A stretch of 64,000 bases of DNA. Source: Salvator merianae (taxonomy: Eukaryota; Chordata; Lepidosauria; Squamata; Teiidae). Made by a program: the position numbers and the translations under genes. The notes under the pieces are model-generated. The model saw only the letters and a list, made by a program, of their open reading frames with translations, had not been told where the DNA came from and made no database searches. The stretch spans positions 50,939,479 through 51,003,478 of the forward strand of contig QVOM02000025.1 in the NCBI GenBank assembly GCA_003586115.2, read 5' to 3'. Of this stretch, positions 12,264 through 20,959 are shown piece by piece; positions within the stretch are counted from its first letter, which is position 1, and the number at the start of each line of letters is the position of its first letter.

Positions 12264-13068
12264 GGGAGTCTGATAGTACCTTAGAAACTAACAAAGAAAA
12301 AGAAGTTGGTAGCATGAGCTTTCATAGACTAAGGGCCTGTTCACACTGTAGCGGTGGAACGTTCTTGTCCGCTCGCTAGAATGGAGCGTTCGCACTGCCA
12401 CGGGCACGCGCCTCACCCAATCCGAACCACTTCGTACCCGATTCGAACCTGATGTTGGGTAAGGCAAGACAAGTAAAAGCTTGTCTTCATCCCGACCTGA
12501 GCGATGGAGCGAAGATCGGGCACGGTGCTTTCACACTCCTGGCTGTGCGTGAAATGGTGGCTGGGCGTGGCTGGCGCGGCTGCGCATGTGGGGTGCGAAG
12601 TTTTCACATCCAGGTGCGAAGGTTACACATCCAGGTATGATGTTTTCGTACCCGGTATGATGCTGCGCACCCCGGTACGAAACTTCGTGCCCGGGATAGC
12701 CCTTTGCGCATGGCAGCCTAGCTGCCGTTATGAAGCCGGCTCCGTAACAAGCCCCTGGTTACGAAGCGGAGTACAATGCTACAAAGTGGGGTACGATGGT
12801 ACAGAGTGCGGTTCCGAACTAGGCTGCCATCCGCACTGTTCCCGCTGCTGGTCGGCTTCAGGTCCATTCCTCTGGCTGGGAGTGCGAATGGCACCAAGCA
12901 TTCCCCAACCCCTCCGGTTCGAAGTCAACTACTGGGAATGGTCTACCGAGCTCAGTGTGAAAAGGCCTTAAGCCTACTTCATCAGATCTGTTAAGGTAGG
13001 TTTAGTCTATGAAAGCTCTTGCTACAACTTCTTTTTCTTTGCTAGTCTCTAAAGTGCTACTACCACCT
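12264..13068. mobile_element. Foldback element interrupted by a MITE
   Basis: Two arms of about 65 bp lie in inverted orientation: left 12264-12331 (key motif AACAAAGAAAAAGAAGTTG and AGCTTTCATAGACTA) and right 13003-13068 (TAGTCTATGAAAGCT and CAACTTCTTTTTCTTTG). Between them sit the 636-bp family B MITE and only about 34 bp of the element's own centre. Such arms resemble non-autonomous foldback repeats known in amniotes; I cannot name the family. Confidence 0.7.
12333..12968. mobile_element. PIF/Harbinger-like MITE, family B, copy 2
   Basis: Ends GGGCCTGTTCACACT and AGTGTGAAAAGGCCT form 15-bp inverted repeats with two mismatches. They are flanked by TAA on both sides (12330-12332 and 12969-12971), the 3-bp duplication typical of PIF/Harbinger. 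The interior matches the element at 2605-3195 and holds a hairpin AAGACAAG...CTTGTCTT. No transposase frame is present; the open frames across it have no known domain. Confidence 0.8.
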
Positions 13069-13664
13069 CTTGCTATAATGATCCTGACTAACATGACTAC
13101 TTCTCTGAATATTAATTTAATGCTTTGTTATCACAGCACTGGACTGGAAATGGCAAGTGTGCTGACATTGTCATTGTTGCCTTTAACATACTGAAATAGC
13201 TCAAACCCTGAAGACACAGAGCTTGGCTTGGCCCTGCTTGGAAATTAGGAAGCAGTGATGAAGAATGGAGCAGGGACATTAATCATTTGATTTACCTGGC
13301 CCTCAACAGCTCCACCATTACCTGTCACCTTACAGTTTGTGTCGTAATGCACCTGGCTTGCATGATGCAGTACTCAATAGTCCAACCCTCTTGGAGTGAA
13401 TCACAGGTCAGCATGAGCCTACAAAGTTGTTGTCAAAAATATTTCCTTAGAAAATAACTGAAATCATATTAAGACTCCAATGACAAAATTATATTTTTCC
13501 TAACACTCAGAGGATCTTATATCCTTTCCCTGGAGAGGGGAAACAAACAAACAAACAAATTAAAATTAAAATTTTATCTCGCTCCCTCTTTTTTTGGAAG
13601 GGAGTAGAAATTAGAAACAAGTTCCTGAAATATTAGAGCATGAATTTGCAGGTTGTGATCAGTA
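13069..13664. other. Unassigned flank left of the ERV
   Basis: Non-coding with an AAAC run near 13543. It ends at the ERV target duplication GTACT (13665-13669). Confidence 0.5.
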
Positions 13665-13669
13665 GTACT

Positions 13670-13993
13670 TGAAGCAATGACTGACCCGAGTCAATGTGTG
13701 ATGAAGAATTGCTTCTACTTTATTCAGTACACACTCGGTATATATAGCTCTAGCAGCTACCTATTTTGTATAGCTACTAGTCATAACAACAACTGCTTTA
13801 AAATACTGATAAGTACATGTTTATCATACTAGCATTGCCTCATCCTGACAGCTGACCGTACACCCCCGTACCTTTCTCAGGCTTTGGAGCCTGGGAAAGT
13901 TTCTGTTCTTCAAGGTCTTATTTACCCAGGCCATGGAGAGTCCATCTAGCTCCCGAGACAGGTTTGTCCATCTCTGGCCAGATCAACCCTACA
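13670..13993 (-). repeat. ERV 3' LTR
   Basis: 324 bp, the downstream LTR of the minus-strand provirus. The + strand starts TGAAGCAATGAC and ends CAACCCTACA. On the minus strand it carries a TATA box (13739-13746) and an AATAAA signal (13719-13724) only 14 nt further on. The third base differs from the other LTR, so the left terminus is slightly mutated. Confidence 0.95.
13719..13746 (-). promoter_or_regulatory. TATA box and poly(A) signal in the 3' LTR
   Basis: On the minus strand TATATATA is followed after 14 nt by AATAAA. A start site about 25-30 nt beyond the TATA box would fall at or just past AATAAA, implying a very short R region. The same layout is in the 5' LTR at 19597-19624. Confidence 0.7.
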
Positions 13994-14300
13994 TGTCCCC
14001 TTTTTGTTTTTTATAAAAATAAAGAGATTTTCGGATCTGATGAATTTGCCTGGAATTAAGTTCAGGAACGGTGGTACAGCACATTCCGATCAGGGAGGGT
14101 ATACATTGCAAGAAACAACAGAAAATAATACCTATTGCTACAATTAATATCCCATGCATAAAGAGAGAACGCAGCCACGCCAAATTAGGAAGTCAGGAAG
14201 TGAGCCAATTCCACAATCCAGACATTCCGTGATCCTGGGTGACTTGCCAAGTGAGATTGGAAAATTGAGCCAGCCTGTTCTCAATAGAACGGCTGTTGCC
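13989..14300 (-). pseudogene. env: ERV env remnant: transmembrane subunit C-terminal part
   Basis: What remains codes for the end of the membrane-fusion subunit: a juxtamembrane tryptophan-rich part, a hydrophobic span beginning at HGILIVAIGIIFCCF, and a short cysteine-containing tail. The frame ends with a TAG that overlaps the first bases of the LTR. An in-frame TGA lies just before the membrane span. There is no fusion peptide, no disulphide-loop region and no surface subunit. In full-length relatives env is about 2 kb, so most has been deleted. The fragment is in the same frame as the signal-peptide fragment upstream. It cannot make a functional envelope protein. Confidence 0.8.
13997..14009 (-). 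promoter_or_regulatory. Polypurine tract
   Basis: On the minus strand AAAACAAAAAGGGG lies three bases from the 3' LTR. A purine run in this place is the plus-strand primer of retroviruses. Confidence 0.8.
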
Positions 14301-14306
14301 TTGGAG

Positions 14307-14609
14307 TTACAAGTTAGAGGAGAGTTGAGGATGGAAAGAGACAGCTCCGGGAATAAGGGTGCAAAATATTAACAAAAGCGTCACTGAGTTTGCAGTTATC
14401 GCAGCAAATATCGCTGCCACAAGATTCTCCGGAGTTTCCTCACGAGCTTGCTGTCTCAGCTGCTGATGAGTCTGCAGTGTCGTTGCTTTCACTCGACCCC
14501 ACGTCATGGGCGGAGCTCTGTTCCACTTGGCTTTTGGCCATCGCACGGAGGAATGCAGGTTGGTATTGAAATTGGGAATGGGATCGGACAGACCCTGATG
14601 CCACGCCAT
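14307..14609 (-). pseudogene. env: ERV env remnant: leader and signal peptide
   Basis: A 100-codon frame that begins inside the end of the integrase frame, as env does in betaretrovirus-like elements. It is basic at first and then has a hydrophobic stretch (NSVTLLLIFCTLIPGAVS) that looks like a signal peptide. It stops at a TAA shortly after that stretch. Sequence beyond the stop, in the same frame, already belongs to the end of the transmembrane subunit, so the surface subunit and most of the fusion subunit are missing. The start codon choice is uncertain. Confidence 0.65.
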
Positions 14610-14922
14610 GGGCTGGTTGCACGTACCGCCCTGGAACCCACAACGGCGCCCCAGTCTCTGGATCTACTACCACAGCGTAGCCACGCCCGTATATAATTAA
14701 TTTTGTCAGACCTTTCCACTCCGGCTGTGGAAGCTGTTTATAATAGACCAGGGGATGGGGCAGCGCGTCAGTCACTCTGAAGTGTTTTTCTACTGGTGAA
14801 ACAGAATCAGCAATTGTTAAATAATTCCACACATACAAAACTTTAGCCAATGTATCCCTAATTTTATTCAAATGCCACGGGCCACGTTCTCCTTTTGTTT
14901 GTTTATCCAAATGACATTTCAA
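14440..14922 (-). pseudogene. pol: ERV integrase C-terminal region
   Basis: 160 codons that continue in the same frame as the catalytic core after a stop codon. The segment around WKGLTKLIIYGRGYAVV and WVPGRYVQP matches the C-terminal DNA-binding domain of class II retroviral integrases. A serine- and glutamate-rich tail of about 30 residues follows. The end overlaps the env leader by about 170 bp. In the retrovirus life cycle this domain binds viral and host DNA during integration. Confidence 0.85.
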
Positions 14923-14934
14923 CGTGTGGTGGGC

Positions 14935-15222
14935 TCATTCAACAATGCCTTGGCCTTGAGAATTATAGGGAATACCATGTATCAAGGTAATCTCCCATGT
15001 GGCACAGAAATGCTGAAAAGCGGTGCTCACATATGCAGGGCCATTATCTGTTTTGATTTGGACAGGCCGACCCATAACAGCAATTGCTGCCAAGCAATGA
15101 GATATAACAGCAGCGGCACGCTCGTGGTGGGAGGGGGTGACCCACAGAAAATGTGAAAAGGTATCTATGGATACGTGAAGATATTGATACGGTTTGAATA
15201 ACGGATATTGCGTAACATCCAT
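14935..15222 (-). pseudogene. pol: ERV integrase catalytic core
   Basis: Carries the D,D-35-E triad: Asp in MDVTQY, Asp in KTDNGP and Glu in GQGIVE, with exactly 35 residues between the second Asp and the Glu. The frame is cut by a stop immediately after the catalytic Glu. A frameshift separates it from the zinc-binding part upstream. The fold would join viral cDNA to host DNA; the broken frame makes it inactive. Confidence 0.92.
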
Positions 15223-15899
15223 TTGCCAGACTTAATTAGCTTGAGTGCCTCGGGGATTAACCCCCATGGGAAAGACACAGCGTGCTGATTACAAGCATCA
15301 CAATTTCTTACGATTGCCTGTGCTTGAGCAAGAGGAACGCAGAACTGTTTAACCAAAGATTTCACTGACTGATGAAAATAAGCATGGCTGGCAATCGGAT
15401 CGGAAAAAAGTGAAACAACTTCTCGAAGGGCAGAATCTGCCACGGCATTGCCTTGAGACAAGGCATCAGAAAAATTAGTGTGACTGCGAATATGTTCCAC
15501 ATAAAATGGCACAGTTCGTGCAGATAGATGACGCTTCAGGGTTAACATCAAAGCCAACAAATTGTCATCTAACTGTGGTGAAATGAAAGCTGTGGTTAAA
15601 GCAGACAAAGAAGTATATACATATAGGGAATCAGTAATCAGATTAAATGAAACATTAGGAAAAGAGTGAAAAGCCAAAATAACAGCAGCTAACTCCGAGC
15701 GCTGAGCCGAAATTTGCCACCCTGTAAAAAGAGATTTCCACTGTCCTCGGTCCTGCCAGACTAAGACCCCCCATGTAGGCGAGCCATCAGAAAAAAGAGT
15801 CACTGCGTCCATTATGGGGGCCTTCGACTGCAGGGACTGTACTGGAAATGGCAAATTAAGACATAAAATAAATTGTGGATCATGTGGTAAAGAAAACAA
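15165..15899 (-). pseudogene. pol: ERV RNase H and integrase zinc-binding domain
   Basis: 244 codons. RNase H occupies the first part, with its acidic residues in TLFSDGS, AQRSELA, LITDSLY and NAVADS, so all four are kept. It degrades RNA in RNA:DNA hybrids during reverse transcription. The second part has the integrase HHCC zinc motif (HAYFH ... CDAC). The frame is shifted relative to RT upstream (near 15900) and relative to the integrase core downstream (between 15165 and 15222). Confidence 0.92.
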
Positions 15900-15903
15900 A
15901 AAT

Positions 15904-16755
15904 TCACCAAAAATTCACCAAAAAAATTAGTGCAATCTGATAGGAATCTGATACTGTGAGCAAATGCTCATGTTCCACTTTGGTACGCATAAATGCAATC
16001 AAACTCAAATCTTGCCCTACCAAGGCAAGAGAGTGAGAATGGCCTCTAACAATTAAATCATTTACAGCAGCATTATGCTTGTATAAATTTCGCGGAAGGG
16101 TGGCTGCAAGATGCAACCATTCCAGAATATATACCTGAGTTTTGTCCTTGGGAACATATATACAACCTGTAGGGACTGGAGACGTCGGAATAATGGCTAA
16201 GGCCATGGGAGAATTTAATTTTGGTATCCTGTCCACCCATCGTGTTGCCAACTTCGCTTGCACCTGTTTTAAACAATTTTTTGCCTCCAAAGAAAGGACA
16301 ACCTTATCTGCGGGATGCTCTTTCCCTTTTAATAAGGAAAAAAGGGGCAGCATCTCCCTTGTTGTAAGGGCATAATAAGGCCTCGCCCAATTTAATGTAC
16401 CCCAAAGTTTTTGAAATTCTATAAGGGTATATTCTTTCCGAATGTGAAATTGGGGTAGGACAGGTGCTGCATAAGATGTTAACAATTTCTGTCCCAAATA
16501 GGCATATGGATGTGCTCTCTGGATCTTTTCTGGAGCTATAAAAAGTCCCTTTTGTTTTAATATATCATGCAAAGCAATCATATGCAGTTCCGTAAGTTGA
16601 GGAGCTGCCACTAGTATATCATCCATGTAATGATACACCAAAACCTGAGGAAATTGGACCCGAAATGGTTGCAAAGCAAGGTCCACAAAAATTTGACAAA
16701 GTGTGGGAGAATTACGCATGCCTTGGGGCAAAACTGTCCATTGATACCGTTGCAT
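15904..16755 (-). pseudogene. pol: ERV reverse transcriptase, palm to connection
   Basis: 283 codons. Contains VLPQGMRNSPT, the catalytic YMDD (minus strand, 16629-16618) and the downstream thumb and connection regions (for example the LWGTLNWARPY block). The YMDD core is intact. A stop lies a few codons upstream, between this segment and the RT finger region, and a frameshift follows near 15900. It is in the same frame as the protease and dUTPase. Confidence 0.93.
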
Positions 16756-16761
16756 AGGAGA

Positions 16762-17151
16762 TTAATTATTCAAGACAGGCACCGTGAAAGCGAACTTCTG
16801 TTTATCATTAGGAACGAGCCGAATTGTAAAAAAACAATCTTTTAAATCAACTACAAAAATCTGATAATCATTAGGAATAAGATTAGGATTCAGAGTTCCA
16901 CATTGTAGTGGTCCCATAGGCTGTATACACTTATTAACCTCTCGTAAATCATGCAACAGCCTCCACTTGCCACTCTTCTTTTTTATAACAAACACTGGGG
17001 TATTTCATGGGCTAGTACTCTGTTCGACATGCCCTGTTTGCAACTGCTCTTGTACTAGCGCATGAAGCACCTCCAACTTATCTCTAGGAAGAGGCCATTG
17101 AGCAACCCACACCAGAGCAGTGTGGGACCAGACAAGTGGCAAGGCTGTCAT
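16762..17151 (-). pseudogene. pol: ERV reverse transcriptase, N-terminal fingers
   Basis: Starts directly after the protease stop and includes VWVAQWPL, then a TGA (17005-17007), then [20 protein letters not shown], the fingers motif of retroviral RT, and [11 protein letters not shown] with the first catalytic Asp of the palm. A stop at its end separates it from the next RT segment. Two nonsense lesions therefore break RT in addition to those downstream. Confidence 0.9.
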
Positions 17152-17460
17152 TTAGGTGTCAAATTGAATGGTTGCCCCGAGATCTGACAGCAGATCCCGT
17201 CCCCAGATGTTAAGTGGAACAGCTAGAATAAAACGGTGAATGGACACAATGACAGTGCTATTACGTGGTGTCACCTGCAACCAATCCACACTCTGCCGCA
17301 CAGGTTTTGCACCCCCTATGCCCCACAGGGATTGTACCTCCTGCGAAAGCCAGGCAGGGGGCCAACGCCCAGCAGAAATTACCGTCACATCCACTCCTGT
17401 GTCAATGAGCCCTGTAAAGTGTATCCCTTGAATCTGCAAAGTAAGCATGGGTCTTGACAA
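17152..17460 (-). pseudogene. pro: ERV aspartic protease
   Basis: About 102 residues with the active-site triplet in LIDTGVDVTVIS, the flap region (WGIGG) and the C-terminal GRDLL motif, in the usual order for a retroviral protease, which cuts Gag and Pol precursors. The frame continues from dUTPase through a single in-frame TGA, so dUTPase and protease were one product, as in betaretroviruses. It ends in TAA, after which RT follows in the same frame. Confidence 0.9.
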
Positions 17461-17511
17461 AGAAATGTTACTGAGATAACAAATATCAGTGGAGCCAAAG
17501 CCTCGATCTCC

Positions 17512-17930
17512 TCACTCCACAATAGAGGCACCAGGGGTGACATATGGCAAAAGGATTAACTGAGAGACTGATGTTTTTTCAGGAAGGGTCTGCGGAAGGT
17601 TAGTCCATAACTGTACTTTCAAAATTCCTGTATAATCTGAATCAATGACCCCTGGGACCACAAAAATTCCCTTTTTATGAGCGAAGGATCGTGGCAAAAT
17701 AAGCCCCACCGTCTGTGACGGCAAAGGACCCCTAATTTGGTTATCACATAACTGTACCTCATACGGAAACTTAAATTCCACTGCAGAGGTATTTATTAAA
17801 TCGAGCCCAGCACTACCTGCTGTGGCTGCGGAAGCATATTCGACGGGGATGGTGCTGTTGGAAGAATTGGAAAGGCACTTTTGGATCCCTAGGGAAGTGC
17901 CGTCCCCACCGGGTGGTTTCCCGCTGGTGA
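17512..17930 (-). pseudogene. dut: ERV dUTPase
   Basis: Trimeric-type dUTPase: motif 1 ATAGSAGLDL, motif 2 region GLILPRS and motif 3 GVIDSDYTGILKV, in order. It would hydrolyse dUTP and limit uracil in viral DNA. The frame is entered from gag by a -1 shift at 17916-17922. The start of the longer open frame at 17982 overlaps nucleocapsid in another frame and is not a true start. The last dUTPase motif (glycine-rich, normally at the C-terminus) lies past the in-frame TGA at 17512. Confidence 0.92.
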
Positions 17931-18158
17931 CCAAAAGTGGCACTGATTGGCCCAGTGAAACCCCTTTTTGCACACTGGACATTTGGTAGGTGGACGTTTC
18001 ATTGCCCCAACATCACTTTGCGAGCCAGAACGACACTCATATTGGAAATGACCTTCTTTGCCACACTTAAAGCATTTCGCTGGTGGCTTATTCCCTTTTC
18101 TGATGGCAGCAGCAAGCAAGTTCATTTTATATGTCTGTGAGCCAATGTCTTGACAAGC
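17889..18158 (-). pseudogene. gag: ERV Gag nucleocapsid
   Basis: Two CCHC zinc knuckles, CFKCGKEGHFQYEC and CPVCKKGFHWANQC, in a basic context, as in betaretroviral nucleocapsids that package genomic RNA. It is in frame with capsid but separated from it by one TGA near 18159. The gag frame ends with TAG at 17889, shortly after the slippery heptamer. Confidence 0.93.
17916..17922 (-). promoter_or_regulatory. gag-pro -1 ribosomal frameshift site
   Basis: On the minus strand the heptamer GGGAAAC sits in the gag frame as G GGA AAC, the canonical X XXY YYZ form. A -1 slip moves reading from the nucleocapsid frame to the frame that holds dUTPase and protease. GC-rich sequence (CCACCCGGTGGGG) follows directly and could form the stimulatory structure. 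Confidence 0.85.
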
Positions 18159-18720
18159 TCATAGCATATCAGCTATTGTTGGATTGCCAGAAGCCATCAA
18201 AGGCTGCAGAACCTGCTGGCAATCCTTGTTAGCATTCTCCTTGCCTAACCTAAGAAGTAGTTCCCCAGCAGCCGTGATGTTGTCTATCTGCTGAGCAATA
18301 GCAGTCTGCAGACGGTTAATGAATTCTGCATATGGCTCATTTGGTCCTTGATGAATCGTTACAAAACTTTTCTTTGGCTGGCCGGCAGATGGAACTTTGG
18401 AAAAGGCTCTTACAGCGCATTCTGACGCTAGCTGCAGAGTAGCCTGCGGCAGCACTGCTTGTGCTTGCACAGTGGAAAAAATTCCTACTCCCATCAGTTG
18501 TTCTGCAATACAGGCACCATTGGTACCTAGGGCTGCGGCTCCTGCATGGCGCTGCAATTCACTATTCCAAATCATGAATTGCACGGTGGTAAGCACCATT
18601 CTCATGATTTGTTTCCAGTCTTCTGGTATCAAAATGTACCCATTTTTTTAATCCTTCCAGCAACCCCTTAACAAAATTGCTGGTGATGCAAGTCTCCTGT
18701 ATTGCCTTTCATAGCTCCCG
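18159..18720 (-). pseudogene. gag: ERV Gag capsid
   Basis: The open part (18159-18632) covers most of capsid, including the major homology region around IHQGPNEPYAEFINRL. The N-terminal piece (about 18633-18720) is in another frame, because a frameshift lies near a T run (+ strand 18643-18649). A TGA ends the frame before nucleocapsid. Capsid forms the viral core shell. Confidence 0.88.
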
Positions 18721-18762
18721 AAGCACTGAGTACGGAAGCCCTTCCCAACTGGCAATTACTTG

Positions 18763-19452
18763 TCAGCACTGATCTTGCTCGTAAGTAACTGGGCAGACAG
18801 CCAGAAGCTCTGCAAGCTCCTGTCCATCCATGCTTGCATCTCGCTTACACTCTTCCACCATTTTACAGAAAGCAGAAGCTGGAGCGGGTGACACAGAAAG
18901 AGGAGGAGGAGGCAGTGGCGGTGGCAATAAGGGCTGTGGGATGGCTGGCGCTGATAAGGCACGGACGAGCGGCAGCGGCGGTGGTGGAACGGCTGGCACC
19001 GGAGGCACCAAAGAGGGAGAAGAAAAATTCTTTGGAGCTTCCACCTCTGCCAGTGCTGGTAAGAGAGGTGCGACGGCCGGTGCTGATAAGGGTATTGGAG
19101 CGGCCGGTGCTGGAGGCACCAAAGAGGGAGAAGAAAAATTCTTTGGAGCCTCCGCCTCCAACAAAGGAGAAAAAGAAACCTTCCTTCCAAACTTCTTGAT
19201 CGCGTGCCGACACAGGTGCCAAAGATACAAAAGATCTATTGCAGCCCTTGGCTCCTTGTGTAGGATGCATCCTATCCTTTCCCAATCTGACAGACTCAGA
19301 GAGCCCTTCTCTGGATACCAGAGACATTGTACCCCTATTTCCCGAACCAACCGGGCTAAGGATTTGAAGGAGACCCGCTGGTCATCTTTCTTTAAGAGAT
19401 ATGCCAGTTCCTTTGCGTGAAGCCTCTGTCCCTGGGACAATAAGGTGCCCAT
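18763..19452 (-). pseudogene. gag: ERV Gag matrix and proline-rich region
   Basis: The start was chosen at the ATG at 19452 because it encodes MGTLLSQG, a myristoylation-type N-terminus; the frame is open further upstream but that part is leader sequence. The first ~90 residues resemble the betaretroviral p10-type matrix domain (for example GVQCLWYPEKGSLSLSDW). About residues 95-210 are rich in Pro, Ala and Leu and contain an in-frame 37-residue tandem duplication with the repeated motif EAPKNFSSPSLVPP. The frame ends before capsid, which resumes after a shift. Confidence 0.87.
19001..19222 (-). repeat. 111-bp tandem duplication in gag
   Basis: The block beginning GGAGGCACCAAAGAGGGAGA at 19001 recurs at 19112, a period of 111 bp (37 codons), so reading is preserved. 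It lies in the proline-rich part of Gag. Confidence 0.8.
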
Positions 19453-19527
19453 ACTCACCAGAATTCCAAAGAATGAGGTGCACCAAGCTCCTGCCGAGTG
19501 AGCGAGTAGGGCGAGGTTCCCGCACAG

Positions 19528-19545
19528 GTCCCTGTTCAGGCGCCA
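19528..19545 (-). promoter_or_regulatory. Primer binding site, tRNA-Lys type
   Basis: On the minus strand TGGCGCCTGAACAGGGAC lies two bases after the 5' LTR. It matches the 3' end complement of tRNA-Lys (the Lys3 type) with one mismatch. This is the start point of minus-strand DNA synthesis. Confidence 0.92.
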
Positions 19546-19547
19546 GA

Positions 19548-19871
19548 TGTAGCAATGACTGACCTGAGTCAATGTGTGATAAAGAATTGCTTCTACTTTA
19601 TTCCGTACACACCCGGTATATATAGCTCTAGCAGCTACCTACTTTGTATAGCTACTAGTCATAACAACAGCTGCTTCAAAATACTGATAAGTACATGTTT
19701 ATCATACTAGCATTGTCTCATCCTGACAGCTGGCCGTACGGCCCCGTACCTTTCTCAGGCTTTGGAGCCTGGGAAAGTTTCTATTCTTCAAGGTCTTATT
19801 TACCCAGGCCATGGAGAGTCCATCTAGCTCCCGAGACAGGTTTGCCCATCTCTGGCCAGATCAACCCTACA
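19548..19871 (-). repeat. ERV 5' LTR
   Basis: 324 bp with + strand ends TGTAGCAATGAC and CAACCCTACA, giving TGTAG...CTACA inverted termini. TATA at 19617-19624 and AATAAA at 19597-19602 on the minus strand drive and end the transcript. It differs from the other LTR at about 14 positions, most of them transitions. Confidence 0.95.
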
Positions 19872-19876
19872 GTACT

Positions 19877-20110
19877 GACATAAAAAATGGCAGCAGTGAG
19901 GAACAGATGAGGGGCAGGTTCCAATTGAAGTCTCATTTTTGATTTCTCAAAACATATTTAAAACCACTTGATTGAAACTTAATTCAAAGAGGCCAAAGGT
20001 GAATCTGTAAGTACTGTAGATCTTGATTTCTTCCTCACCTTCAATCCTTTCCACTACAAAACATACCACTAGAGATCAAGCAAAACTCATATTTGACTAA
20101 CTGGGTGGGA
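19877..20110. other. Unassigned flank right of the ERV
   Basis: Short non-coding stretch up to the CR1 fragment. Confidence 0.5.
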
Positions 20111-20850
20111 CATACGAACATAAGCGGAGTCCTGCTGGATCAGGCCACAGCCCATCAAATCCAGCATCCCATCTCACACATTGGTCCACTATTGGGCATT
20201 CTCAAGAAGAAGACAAAGGCAAAACATTTGCCTCCTCTCAAGTCCCTGCAAATGTCCATTAAGGGAATCTTGCCTGTCCCTCCAACCGGGAGGTGGTACC
20301 TAGTCATCAATTCTAGTAGCCATTGATATACCTGTCCTCCAGAAATTTGTCTGGAAATTTGTCTCCAGAAAGCTATCCAGGTTAGTTCCTGCTGTAAAAT
20401 CCATAGACCAATGACTCTCTGGATGTAAAAATAATATATCCCTCCAATAGTCCTAACTCTTCTGCCCATCAGCTTCAAAGAGTGTCCTCTAATTCTAGTA
20501 CTGTGTGATAAAGAAAGGACTTGTTCTCTATCCACCTTTTCTAAACCGTGGATGATTTTATATACTTCAATCAAGTCCCCTCTAAAACACCATCAATCAA
20601 GGATGAATAGTCCTAGACTTCACAGTTTGATCTGCTAAAGGGTGGGTTCCAGCCCCCTGATCATTCTGGTTGCCATTTCTTTGCATTTTTTTCAAGTTTC
20701 ATACAGTCCTTTCTGAGGTGTGGTGACCAGAATTGTACATATTTCAAATGTGGTCTCACATTAGATTTATAAAAAGACATGATGAAGCTTGCTGATTTAT
20801 TTTCTATTCCCTTCCTTGTTATTCCTGGCATTGAATAATTCGTCCTCCTC
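20111..20850 (-). pseudogene. CR1-like LINE, C-terminal ORF2 fragment and 3' end
   Basis: Two minus-strand pieces in order carry the tail of the CR1-type reverse transcriptase: FYKSNVRPHLKYVQFWSPHL (20661-20850 region) and MIEVYKIIHGLEKVDREQV with RGHSLKLMGRR (20574-20400 region). The 3' end on the left reads, on the + strand, CATACGAACATAAGCGGAGTCCTGCTGGATCAGGCC, a typical 3' terminus of reptile CR1-like elements. The frames are broken by indels. A CCTCCT/TTCTTC repeat follows near 20840-20890. Confidence 0.85.
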
Positions 20851-20959
20851 CTCCTCCTTCTTGTTCTTCTTATTCTTCTCCTTCCTCCTGCTGTTGCTTT
20901 CCTTGTTGGATTTCCACTTATGATGTACTTGAAAGTTCTCATTATTTATTTTGATATTT

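Larger units (their letters stand above)
13670..19871 (-). mobile_element. Class II (betaretrovirus-like) endogenous retrovirus, defective
   Basis: A 6202-bp provirus on the minus strand. Both 324-bp LTRs are complete with TG...CA ends, and GTACT flanks both sides (13665-13669, 19872-19876). Gene order in its own direction is gag (matrix, proline-rich, capsid, two-knuckle nucleocapsid), dUTPase-protease, RT-RNase H-integrase, and a remnant of env. dUTPase upstream of protease, a betaretroviral-type matrix, two zinc knuckles and the tRNA-Lys-type primer site all point to the betaretrovirus-like (class II) group. Every gene has at least one stop or frameshift, so it is a fossil. By-eye comparison finds about 14 differences between the LTRs (about 4%). 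Confidence 0.93.

Noticed and set aside
18830..19420. 196-codon plus-strand frame rich in Gly and Ala
   Set aside because: It is the antisense of the ERV gag proline-rich region; the minus-strand frame has clear Gag features.
13670..19871. Assigning the ERV to lentiviruses because of the Lys-type primer site and 5-bp duplication
   Set aside because: dUTPase lies ahead of protease, the matrix is of betaretroviral p10 type and no accessory genes are visible. Class II (betaretrovirus-like) fits better.
13670..19871. An intact or replication-competent provirus
   Set aside because: gag, pro, pol and env all carry stops or frameshifts, and most of env is deleted.
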